From: G965212025 sp965215765
GTDB taxonomy: Bacteria > Pseudomonadota > Gammaproteobacteria > Poriferisulfidales > Oxydemutatoraceae
Assembly (NCBI GenBank): GCA_965215765.1
Contig: OZ244118.1
Location: forward strand, 372,001-436,000
DNA: 64,000 nucleotides
Direction of reading: 5' to 3'
The notes under the pieces are model-generated. The model was not told the origin of the DNA and did not search any database. It saw nothing but the letters and a program-made list of their open reading frames with translations. How positions within the stretch are numbered: the first letter of the stretch is position 1; each line of letters begins with the position of its first letter. The position numbers were made by a program, and so were the translations under genes. Shown here piece after piece: positions 45,501-53,800 of this stretch.

Positions 45501-47432
45501 CAGCCCACCGATGACTCCGCTCCCGTTAACCTTGCCATCAACCTCGCTGTCCTCAATCGTCCCTTGATTGTTCAGCCCAACCAGAGAGCCGACATTCACT
45601 CCGCCTTTCGTCACAAAATTCACCAGCTTCACGCTCTTTAGCAAGCCACCCTGCAGCTTGCTAAACAGCCCTGTATTCTCGGGTTCCCCGCTTGCTCCGC
45701 CGACCTTCAAATTGGAAATCTTGTAACCGTTGCCATCATAAGTGCCAGAAAAATTCTTGATCGGTGTAAAACCGTTTTCCCAGGTACGCGTCACCCACCC
45801 GTTTATGTCTTTGACCTGGATATAGTGCGACTGGGTCAGTACTTTCACATCGCGCAAATGGCACAAGTTTTCTACCTGATAGGGATCATTTTCAGTTCCG
45901 GAACCTGCCATGTCCTGCGAACCCGCAGGACATGGGAACTCAGGTTCCACATAGGGAAATTGGCTGTTATGAAAATATGTGTCTCCGTAGTTCAGGGCAC
46001 TGAAGACCCTTGGGTTTTCGTAGATATTGCCCATCCCGGCAAAACGGCCACTGCACACGCTAAGCCCGGTATAGGTTCCCAACACGGATGCCGTGTTCTC
46101 GTAAAATGCCGCCGCCCCGGAGCCTCCAAATTCAGCACGGTAGTCCGTAAAAAGAACATGAAACTGCTTTTCACAAACAGCTCCTGAGCAAAAAACTGAT
46201 TTCGACTTATCTGGATTCGGAGAGTCCGTGATTGCGTTTTCGAATGGGGAGTATTGTTGCGGCAGCACATACGAGTGGTGCAGTACGTAGCCATCGAAGG
46301 TCTCGGGGCTATGTATCTTCCAGTCTAGTAGCTGGTAATTCCCCCAGCCACTAAACTCCCCCTCAATGCGCGCCAGTCCCCAGTCCTCATTGGCATGCCC
46401 TACTATAAATCTTGAGCCGCTGGCACGCGCCCGTCCCGCCCGCTCACCTTTAACCTGAATGCTGAAATCGCTATTGATATAAGGCTTGTCGCCAGTATTG
46501 GGGTCATCCACAGCTACCGTGAAAAGATGCCAGACAGACAGAACGTAGAGCGCACCGTCCCCTGACTTGTTTTTCAGCAAGCTCCCGGTACCGCAACCCG
46601 CTTCTTGCTCGCCATACGCGCAGATGCGTACAGTGCCCGCAGAGGCCTTGAGCACGTACGCAGGCATATCATCGTCCACAAAGTCGGAAGTGTTTTCCGT
46701 TCCATCGTGATACAGGCATGATTGAGTTCGCGCCTGGAATTTTTGCAGCTGCGTACCGGACAAATCGCCGTTCCTGTCTTTGAAAGTGTGATTGACCTTG
46801 TCTGCGGCGAACGGGAACGCATCGGGTTCCAGTCGGGATGCCGTGGGAGTCCGGAACTCCACAACTATGGTGTCTCCTGACATCGGGTATGACCAGAATC
46901 CGCCTCTGTCTCCGGATCGACCCTCGCCGGTATATTCATCAACAGGGTCTTCCTCGTCAGTGAGGCTGTACAGCTTCACCGCCATGCCCGGATCCAGATG
47001 AAAATTCCTGAGGTACAGCCCCAGACTGACGGCTTCGGGGGAATGAATATGCGCCTGCCAGACATCAAGGCCATCTTTCTGCTTGACCAGCGCCCAGTTG
47101 GCGCGCTGCAAACGAACTTCCCGGTAGATGCCGGTGTAGTTGACCGTGCTCATGCTGAGCAACTCCAGGATTTTGTCTTCTTCCTGTGTGCTGAAAGCTT
47201 CCAGATCCAGTCGTTGCGCTCTGGTGGGGTACACGCTTCGGGCAGCTTCGCGCGCGTATTGCACCTCCGGCAAGGGGTTGGCCGCGAAGCCTTGATCTGC
47301 CGGAGACCTTTGATCCTGTCCGACAGCGAGTGCGCTTGACGTGACGATGGATACACCCACGAGCAACCACTTCAGCCAACCATAGCTATCAGATAGCTGC
47401 GTATCCGGAAATTTAAAACCTGCTTCTTTCAT
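36543..47432 (-). CDS. Giant GLUG-repeat protease-adhesin, copy 2 (3629 aa)
   Basis: This is an intact giant exported protein. Rough layout: long-N-region signal peptide (1-40), beta-sandwich pro-domain (45-235), trypsin-like protease domain (about 280-460; His302 in VWHLF, Asp near 351 in EDWGLAR, Ser near 439 in GGSGAAAF). Four GLUG beta-helix blocks begin at cysteine-bearing headers near 502, 1422, 2171 and 2719 (pattern GSG..DPWQ..LCQLQ), each ending in a W.FG...LP.LR motif and followed by FN3-like pairs. A terminal FN3-like run (3110-3545), five PTPPQV(A/P)EEPE repeats and the tail DKKLRLKVFLGGLVR complete it. GLUG units read GGLVG.N.G.I..SYA.G.V.G. GLUG and FN3 modules are typical of surface adhesins; the protease domain suggests self-processing or substrate cleavage. 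No sortase, beta-barrel or type I signal is visible. It is closely related to copies 1, 3 and 4. The promoter block of copies 1 and 3 is missing upstream. Confidence 0.9.
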   Translation of the reverse strand: MKEAGFKFPDTQLSDSYGWLKWLLVGVSIVTSSALAVGQDQRSPADQGFAANPLPEVQYAREAARSVYPTRAQRLDLEAFSTQEEDKILELLSMSTVNYTGIYREVRLQRANWALVKQKDGLDVWQAHIHSPEAVSLGLYLRNFHLDPGMAVKLYSLTDEEDPVDEYTGEGRSGDRGGFWSYPMSGDTIVVEFRTPTASRLEPDAFPFAADKVNHTFKDRNGDLSGTQLQKFQARTQSCLYHDGTENTSDFVDDDMPAYVLKASAGTVRICAYGEQEAGCGTGSLLKNKSGDGALYVLSVWHLFTVAVDDPNTGDKPYINSDFSIQVKGERAGRARASGSRFIVGHANEDWGLARIEGEFSGWGNYQLLDWKIHSPETFDGYVLHHSYVLPQQYSPFENAITDSPNPDKSKSVFCSGAVCEKQFHVLFTDYRAEFGGSGAAAFYENTASVLGTYTGLSVCSGRFAGMGNIYENPRVFSALNYGDTYFHNSQFPYVEPEFPCPAGSQDMAGSGTENDPYQVENLCHLRDVKVLTQSHYIQVKDINGWVTRTWENGFTPIKNFSGTYDGNGYKISNLKVGGASGEPENTGLFSKLQGGLLKSVKLVNFVTKGGVNVGSLVGLNNQGTIEDSEVDGKVNGSGVIGGLVGLNQDGVIRNSTSTVEVGGENSGDTYAVGGLVGENNGTISGSYAHGDTIGTNLVGGLVGKNNGTVSGSYAHGEVSGPSQVENQVGGGELVGGGGLVGENNGTISDSYAQGDVRTGYISVRNKVDKSSLIGGLVGENNGTISDSTARNLVEGNGVVGAGGLVGKNNGIISGSYAQGDVRGVSQLGGLVGVNEENASIVNSHSYTPGLASVWGNRQVGGLVGENKGSISDSYAKSEVYVNGHGHQGGGLVGKNKGTISGCYAQGKVDGYGRQAGGLVGQNDGGTIKGSHALGAVTGSSQLGGLVGNNRGSIGNSYAQGAVSGGGQTGGLVGLHLGGTISGSYARGKVSGGNQTGGLVGNNRGSIGNSYAQGAVSGGGQTGGLVGLHLGGTISGSYARGKVSGGNQTGGLVGENKGSIDNSYARGKVSGGGLVGGLVGENKGSIDNSYARGAVSGGSQVGGLAGGNRGSIISTYSTGAVRGTDLPGRLVGVNGDTIARSYASKLGDEDSLVGGNDGVVQDSSLRTVEQMKCSMWPVNLCQAASVYLDWDTQIWHFGHSRMLPVLRVLTDIPVAPLAVRAVWGSTGGLALQWEHRDVAVSYFELEVDGIIRDTEGTRFALGGSLMAELRERYASGSEIHYSLRGVKGGVAGDVASGSFFLMKVPGAVVTQTDSGLSTIRVTITEAADDGYGRSPGSSAYGKPAGGIALDLVYHVQLFSKGLLKAARHITQQEWSSPTVVEFSGLRDSSKYEVRVFARNKVGAGPTEAVSVFTHFGACPRAAVITTAGSGSEDDPWQVGALCQLQEIRYDTAAHYRLANDIDAKQSHEWREGKGFSPIESFSGSLDGNGHSILNLLINPGQTDHVGLFGRLSGGALQRLVLVNVTVRGRDTVGALAGSVAANGSIKGSTVTGLIGGRNRVGGVAGVNHGLIELSHSESTVVGTVGSQLRGNSIGGLVGRNARGARIRSSHARGSVSGTGSVGGLVGLNEAPINHSHAESTVSGQKHVGGLAGSNFGLIELSHSESTVAGTVDSQGHGNSIGGLVGTNHQGARIRSSHARGSVSGGYNVGGLVGLNEAPINHSHAELTVSGVQYTGGLVGLNKGYISGSYSAGAVRGRGTVGGLVGSHHSNSIVDSHSNSTVICGVNRAGGLVAINSGLILRSHATGAVSGNVRAGGLVGHNESRLEESYATGTVSGNERVGGLVGHSKRHSDRSIKIKDSYAAGLVSESILRGTLVGHSEDTYIVANYALEQYAGSSALKLVGNGAEDATENNFSRTLAQLQCPLLPGDTCQEADSYSGWSTQTWYFGDRQTLPSHRALQPVPPAPPSHLQAKWNLEGELELNWTAARTGSLNAGYWVEAAGHSLETEFASFTLSGHPLQSIRSEYGGSTLQVSVRGYNRHGVGEAATVAIQLLRIPSELTVVLASAQAFSLRVLLMAPANDGYGQSPENPAYGYTGVGDPVGLGYRVQLYAGGELVRERELAHTDGKTSVAVEFSGLASDSRYKVVATPYNKFGEGSPFFLSAFTRPWQCDGETLASAGGSGNKDDPWQIATLCQLQDIRSAPAAHYRLAGDIEAGPSRRWRAGEGFAPIADFSGSLDGAGYQIFHLMVRSEALEDVGMFAQLRGGLLQQVVLVNAQLWGSVNVGTLVGRNEGGRILNSGATGSLFGGQVAGGLVGINVGTISGSAAQLTTGPGGQVAGGLVGRNLAVGSIDTSYAGGSVSGAVRAGGLVADNQGSVTDSYTTASVTGEGLVAGLVANNQGTVSRSYAAGSVSGAGQTGSFAGSSSGGIINSYAAELPRVDGGNGGSVPFVADDAGQGSGSLRTLQQLRCPTAPGLVCAGRSTYSGWSAETWSFGDYRTLPVLRGFETPGKPLRLYAQWKSPSALLLRWEPPLGGPERIGYRVENGVLFEETLSDYFIAGADWLQKLRARHEGGSTLFLTVRGYNLYGVGEAARVSVRLLDVPDSPADMRVEPGVTTLRLSFTAPANDGYGRKPVNADYAAAAQAVALRLAYRIRLYASGELVEERDVPLGNPLSPVTVEFAELQSASEYRLEAFAHNTVGTGSPSTFRTVTRFSECAGKGLKSASGDGSGDNPWQIATLCQLQDVRSDLYAHYVQVADIDAQPSREWQGDTGFHPIEDFSGTFNGAGREISALHINRPETDTVGLFSRLAEDGIVKGVVLVDAWVKGKDSVGALAGFNHGTVMNNVVRSAQVFGRFRVGGLAGGNGGLLIGSGASAEVDGGRNVGGLVGYVKAKGRVVGSTVRASQVRALESAGGLAGQALGATILYSSADAAVRVSGEGRSKAGGLVGYSRESKILHCYATGSAIVEEGVYVGGLVGYSQGSTIAYSYADVSVSGDSRVGGLVGVNAGSVHASYALGEVQGRSFAGGLVGSNIRRIQDSYAVNSVVGESDNIGSLAGYSAPNAVIDRSYAPVSAQAALVGNGLTDGALPRALTQLRCPTAAGQRCADATTYAGWEPGAWHFGNTRTLPLLRAIADIPATPIDLAVSWESPDHLHFTWAAGSSVLDSYELELAGTMREVTAPTFDFSGDFLAEFRKNKQVACPHPYQLRAVHGDVAGYSAAGHFYLPSLPGVPTITKLVPGQTTARLVLTTLGYGDCASLPNNVLATSPDYAMLTGFGYVVVVSAAGHSTKTFFPTGTFDAEIEITDLLPKRSYALQVNASNRAGVGEPAQAYESSGTFSTIAKPGLPSGLQARWESTNRMNLSWEAASSNGATIDSHQLFVDGKSHPVSGTTTSYALSGSALAELREAHAGGEQIRYSLRAVNHAGTGAMSTAAFTLLDVLEGATTMQLTHKASSRVQVHLQYSGNDGYGRTVDHADFGAPVDGMSLGLEYRVQMLSHGELMEEKFVAMLTPGGTGMEEFTELQDGVTYEVRAFPRNSVAEASSVRHFISLALPVQVSEEPEPTPPQVPEEPEPTPPQVAEEPEPTPPQVAEEPEPTPPQVAEEPEPTPPHDKKLRLKVFLGGLVR
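36598..36762 (-). repeat. 33-bp tandem repeat encoding an acidic/proline linker
   Basis: Five nearly perfect 33-bp units (GTTGGCTCTGG starting at 36601, 36634, 36667, 36700 and 36733) encode EEPEPTPPQVA-type 11-residue repeats just before the C-terminal tail of copy 2. Copies 3 and 4 have only one short EPEP motif at this place, so the number of units is variable between paralogues. Confidence 0.9.
44282..44599 (-). repeat. Perfect 159-bp tandem duplication in GLUG block 1 of copy 2
   Basis: Bases 44282-44440 and 44441-44599 encode the same 53 residues (GNNRGSIGNSYAQGAVSG... through GGLVGLHLGGTISGSYARGK). The unit equals two GLUG repeats, and conservation of synonymous positions indicates a very recent duplication by unequal recombination. 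Confidence 0.85.
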
Positions 47433-47808
47433 CGTGAATACTTACGAGCGATAAGGGCTGAGAAAGGAGAGCATAATCCGCCTGCGATATAAAACCCTGC
47501 CACTACATTCGCTATCTGCTTTCCCGGCTGGCGCACTGAGCAACCTCCTGACTCTTACCTTCACCCACTTTGACCTACAGTACCAAGGTGTGCAGGCTTG
47601 TTCAAGCTAACTTGCGTGTTTTTCGCGGTTATTAAACGCGTGGTTCATAGTTCTCTCGCCAGTTGCCAGGGCTCTTCACCAAAGGAATGCTCCTTATGGA
47701 AACCCCCTTCTCCAAACACTCTTGGTATGCAACCTCAAGAAAACCACGCATTTATCAGAAAATAAAACCCTTTCGTGGATTTCGCGGTTACTAAGTTCGT
47801 GTATGTCC
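47433..47808. other. Spacer between GLUG copies 2 and 3
   Basis: Bases 47433 to about 47572 match the leader of copies 1 and 3. Homology then stops: about 120 bp, including the conserved promoter, are absent, and a short match resumes at about 47583-47605 (CTTGTTCAAGC). The rest (about 47610-47800) belongs to the intergenic repeat family (AAAGGAATGCTCCTTATGG at about 47680, TTCGCGGTTA motifs). No gene is seen. Confidence 0.65.
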
Positions 47809-50800
47809 TCAGCGGACCATACCGCCCAAAAAGACTTTCAGGCGCAATGCTGGCTCTGGCTCTTCCTGCACCTGGAACGGGGGTGCCAGGCTGATGGAGC
47901 GCCGCACGCCTGACGCTTCAGCCACGCTGTTTCGGGGGAATGCCCGGACTTCGTATGCAACACCATCCTGCAATTCCGCAAACTTCGTCTTGACGGCTGC
48001 TCTTGGCATCGGCATTGCAACAAATTTCTCCTCCATCAGTTCTCCATGCGAAAGCAACTGTACCCGATACCCCAAGCCGAGCGACATTCCGTCAACCGGA
48101 GCTCCGAAATCAGCATGGTGCGAGGCGCGTCCGTAGCCATCATTTCCCGAATATTCCAAGTGTACTCGCACGTGGTCGTATGCTTCGGACGTCAGCTGCA
48201 TGGTCGATGCTCCTTCAAGAACGTCTAGCAAAGTAAATACTGCTGTGTTCATCGCGCCTGTACCGGCACGATTGACTGCCTGAAGCGAATAGCTTATCTG
48301 TTCTCCTCCTGCGTGCTTCTTGCGCAGCTGTGCCAGGACATGGTCTGACAACACATAAGAAGTGGCGGTTCCCGAGACGGAGTGGCTTTTCCCGTCCACA
48401 GAAAGCTGGTAGCTGTCTATCGTCGCCCTGTTGCTGCTCGCCGCTCCCCAACTCAGGTTCACCCGGTTTGCGGACTCCCACCTGGCTTGCAAGCCTGAAG
48501 GTCTGCCAGGCACCGCTATGGTGCTGAACGTGCCGCTGTTTTCGTATGCCTGGGCGGGCTCCCCGACGCCCGCCTGGTTGCGCGCATAGACCTGTAACGA
48601 ATAGCTTCTCTTCGGCAGCAAGTCGGTGATTTCAATCTCGGTGTCAAAAGCACCTGTCGGGAAAAAAGTTTCGGTGCTGAGTCCTGCAGCACTCACAACC
48701 ACCACGTAGCCAAAACCTGAGAGCATGGCGTGATTAGGTGAAGTCGCAAGCGCATTGTCCGCCAGGGAAGCGCAATCGCCATATCCCTTGGTCGTCAACA
48801 CCAGGCGGGCAGTGGTTTGACCGGGCACCAGCACCGTTATCGTCGTCTCGCCCGGGAGAATGGGCAAATAGAAGTGACCGGCTGCCGGATAGCCAACGAC
48901 ATCTCCATGCACAGCACGAAGCCGGTACGGGTGGGGGCAAGCCGCTTGCTTGTTTTTCCGAAACCCGGCCAGAAAATCTCCGTTGAAGTCAAAAGTCGGT
49001 GCTGTGATCTCCCGTATTGTTCCTGCCAGTTCAAGTTCGTAGGAATCAACCGCTGAACTTCCTGCCGCCCACGTGAAGCGCAGATGATCCGGAGATTTCC
49101 AGCTCACCGCCAAATCAACCGGTGTAGCAGGAATGTCGACAAGCGCGCGCAACAAGGGCAACGTGCGGGTACTGCCAAAATGCCAGGCTCCCGGTTCCCA
49201 GCCGGCATAAGTCGTGGCATCTGCACATCTCTGCCCCGCTGCGGTCGGGCAACGCAACTGGGTCAGGGTGCGAGGTAAAGCACCGTCCGTTGAGCCATTG
49301 CCCACCAAAGCTGCCTGTGCAGACACGGGCGCGTAACTACGCTCAATCACCGCATCTGGAGCAGAATGACCTGCCAGACTTCCGGTGTTGCCCGATCCCC
49401 CAACAACCCTGTTCGCTGCATAGCTGTCCTGAATGCGGTGGACATTGCTTCCGACCAGACCCCCGGTGAAGGAATGACCCCGCACCTCACCGAGTGCATA
49501 GCTCGCATGGACAGAACCGGAGTTGATGCCCACCAATCCACCCACACGTCTATCTCCGCTGACCGACACGTCGGCATAGCTGTAGGCAATGGTGCTTCCG
49601 CTGTAGCCAACCAGACCGCCGGCGCGCAAGCCGTCCATAGCGATGGCCGAACCTGTCGCGTAACAGTGCAAAATCGTGCTTCCCCGGCTATAGCCAACCA
49701 GGCCGCCGGCGTTGCCCCGCCCTTCACCCGAGACGCGCACCGCCGCATCGGCACTGCTGTACAAAATAGCGGCTCCCAGAGCCAGTCCGGCCAGACCACC
49801 GGCAGACTCAAGTGCGCGTACTTGCGAAGCCCTCACCGTGCTGCCCACGACCCGACCTTTTGCTTTCACATAACCGACCAGACCGCCGACGTATCTGCCC
49901 CCGTCAACCTCGGCACTGGCACCACTGTCGATCAACAAACCCCCGTTGCCACCCGCCAGCCCGCCAATGTTGGCTCCGGCTCTGCCGCCGGAAACCTGTG
50001 CAGACCTCACGACGCTGTTCATGACGGTTCCGTCGTTAAAGCCGACCAAGGCTCCGACGCTGTTTTTTCCTTTTACCCACGCATCAACGAGCACCACCCC
50101 CTTGGCGATCCCGTCTTCTGCAAGTCTGGAGAACAGGCCAATCGTGTTCGTTTCCGGGCGGTTAATGTACAGATCAGAGATTTCCCGCCCTGCCCCGTCA
50201 AAGGTGCCTGAAAAAGGCTCTATCGGATGAAAGCCGGCACCGCCTGACCACCCCCGACTCGGGCTGGCGTCAATGTCTGCGACCTGCACATAGTGAGCGT
50301 ACAGATCAGAGCGCACATCCTGCAGTTGGCACAGCGTGGCAATTTGCCACGGGTTGTCGCCGCTGCCGTCACCCGATGCACTTTTCAGACCCTTGCGGGC
50401 GCATCCCGGAAAGCTGGTCACCGCCCGGATCGTTGACGGCGATCCGGTGCCCACCGTGTTATGGGCGAAGGCTTCCAGCCGATATGCAAAGACACTTTTA
50501 AGCTCCGTAAATTCCATCGTGACTGGACTCAGAGGATTCCCCGGCGGAATGTCGCGTTCTTCAACCAGCTCCCCGGACGCATACAGGCGTATCCGGTAAG
50601 CCAGGCGCAAAGCCATGGCTTCCGCTGACGTTGCGTAATCAGCGTCAACCGGTTTGCGGCCGTAGCCGTCATTGGCAGGGGCTGTAAAGCTGAGTCTCAG
50701 CGTGGTGATCCCCGGTATCACGCGCACATCAGTCAGAGAACCAGGAACGTCCAGCAGGCGCACGGAAACACGGGCAGCTTCGCCAGCACCATAAAGGTTG

Positions 50801-53800
50801 TAGCTGCGAACCGTTAAAAAGAGCGTGCTCCCGCCTTCATGACGGGCGCGCAGCTTCTGCAACCAGTCAACTCCCGCTATGAAGTAATCCGAGAGCGTTT
50901 CCTCAAAAAGCACTCCACTTTCTACACGATAACCGATTCGCTCAGGCCCGCCCAATGGGCGTTCCCAACGCAGCAACAAGGTAGACGGGGATTTCCACTG
51001 TGCCAACAGGCGCAAGGGTTTTCCAGGAGTCTCAAAGCCCCGCAGAACCGGCAACGTTCTGTAATCGCCGAAGGACCAGGTCTCGGCACTCCAGCCTGAG
51101 TACGTTGACCTTCCCTCACACGCCAGGCCGGGGGCGGTGGGGCAACGCAGTTGCTGCAGCGTCCGCAGAAAGTCTGATCCCCGCCCGGTGTCATCTGCCA
51201 CAAAAGGCACGCTGCCACCATTGACGCGAGGCAACTCTGCTGCGTAGCTGTCGGCAATGCCTCCCGGACTGCTGCCGGCAAAACTTCCATGCTGTCCGGC
51301 TCCGGACACCGAGCCTGCCGCATAGCTGCGGCTGACGGTGCCATGATTGTTCGCAACAAGACCTGCGACCAAGCCTTCCCCGGTCACAAAGGCTGTTGTG
51401 TAACTGTCAGTCACCGAACCCTGGTTGTCTGCGACCAGACCACCCGCCCGAACTGCTCCTGATACCGAGCCTCCGGCATAGCTTGTGTCGATACTCCCGA
51501 CTGCCAGATTTCTCCCGACCAGACCACCCGCGACTCGGCCTCCCGGTTCTGACGTCAGTTGTGCTGCGCTGCCGTTGATCGTGCCTGCGTTGATGCCGAC
51601 GAGTCCTCCCGCCACTTGCCCGCCAAAAAGTGAGCCCGTCACCCCGCTGTCAACGATCCTTCCTCCGTCGTTCCTGCCCACCAGAGCACCCACGTTGGCA
51701 CTTCCCCAAAGCTGCGCATTCAGCAGTACGACCTGCTCCAATAACCCGCCCCGAAGCTGCGCAAACATGCCGACATCTTCCAGCGCATCAGAGCGCACCA
51801 TTAAATGGAAAATCTGAAAACCGGCACCGTCAAGGGAACCGGAAAAATCAGCGATCGGTGCAAAGCCTTCTCCGGCTCGCCAGTTCCGGGATGGGCCTGC
51901 CTCAATATCGCCGGCCAGCCGGTAGTGGGCTGCAGGGACAGAGCGAATATCCTGCAATTGGCACAGCGTGGCAATCTGCCAGGGATCGTCCTCGCTGCCC
52001 GAGCGACCCGAACCGCCCGAACCGCCTGCCGATGCCAGGGCTTCCCCGTCACACTGCCAGGGACGTGTAAATGCCGACAGGAAAAATGACGGCCCTTCTC
52101 CAGCCCTGTTGTAGGGCATCGCCACCACTTCATAGAAGTTATCGCTTGCCAGACCCGAAAATTCAACAGCCGCGGATGTTTCGCCAACTGTGTGCGCAAG
52201 CTCCTGTTCCTGCATCAGTTCTCCCCCGGCGTACAACCGTACCCGGTAGCCCAGACCTGAAGAAACCCCGACACTCGTATACCCGTAAGCCGGGTCTTCC
52301 GGTGATTGCCCGTAGCCATCGTCAGCCGGAGCCATAAGCGACACACGCAGTGAAAACGCTTGCGCCGATGCCCAAACGACTGCCAATTTGCCAGGGGCAC
52401 TCAGCAGTTTGAACGTAACCGTTGTCGCTTTACTCATGCCATGACGGTTATATCCACGCACGCTGACTTGCAAGGTACTGCTCCTGGATTCAGAACGGAG
52501 GCTTTGCAACAGGCGTCTGCCGAAGGTAAAAGATGCGGACTCCGTTTCCAGGGAGTGTCCTGCCACCTCCACCCAATAGCCGGCGTTCAGGCTTCCTGTT
52601 CTCGCGGCTGTCCAGTTCAGTTCCAGTTCACCTTCCAGGTTCCATTTCGCCTGCAGGCGTGAAGGGGGAGCAGGTGGCACTGCTCGCAGGGCGCGATGAA
52701 CCGGAAGCGTCTGCTCATCTCCGAAATACCAGACCTGGGTGCTCCAGCCAGAGTAACTGACTGCTCCCTGGCACGTGCCACCCGGTAAAAGGGGGCACTT
52801 CAATTGCGCCAGCGTGCGGGAAAAATTGTTTTTTGTGGCGTCCTCTCCCCCGCTGCCCACGAGTTCCCGCGCGCTGCTGCCGGCACCCGGCTCCAAGGCG
52901 TAATTCGCAGCCATATCAGTGCCTTCGGAATGCCCCACAAGCATGCCCGCCTGGTTGTTCCCGTTAACCAGTCCTGTCGCATAACTGCCGTCAATCCTGA
53001 TGTTGTTGTCGGTGCTGCGCTCACTGTTTCCCGCCAGGCCGCCTATCTGCGCTTTCCCGCTCACCGAACCAGTCGCATAGCTGTCGTCAATCGAGCCGGA
53101 TCTGCTTTCTCCCGCCAGGCCACCTACCTGATCATTCCCGCTAACCGCCCCGGTCGCATGGCTTCTGAGGATTGACCCTGAGCTGAGACCCACCAGACCT
53201 CCCACACGATTCCCCGCGCTGATAACCGCGCTGTCCGAGTGGCTGTCAACTATGGAATTGGAACTGTGCCAACCCGTCAGCCCTCCCACATCTTCTACCC
53301 CGCTGACCGCTCCTGCCGAATAAGAGCCGCTTATAAAGCCATAGTTATTACCCACCAGTCCGCCTACATATTGATGCCCGCTCACCGTTGACTGCGCGTG
53401 GCTGTGATAGATCGAAGCTTGATTGTGCCCTACCAGTCCGCCAACACTGCCTGCACCGCTCACACTTCCTCTCGCATACGAACTGCGTATCCTCGCGCCC
53501 GGGAAGTTTTTGCCCACAAGTCCGCCTATTGATTTGCTGCGCCCTTGGGAATCAGTTGTTCCGATAACGGTGGACTCCGAATGGCTGAGCTTGATCAAGC
53601 CATGGTTCTCACCTGCCACTCCGCCCACATAAAAACGACCGCCTATCAGCCCCGTCACCGTGCTGCCATTGATGCTTCCATTTTCCTCAACGCTTCCTGC
53701 CAGGGCTCCTGTCGCATCTCTGCCCCGCACCGTGACATTCACGAGTGCCAGCCTTTGCAGGGCACCACCGTTGAGCCTCCCGAACAGCCCGACATAGTCT

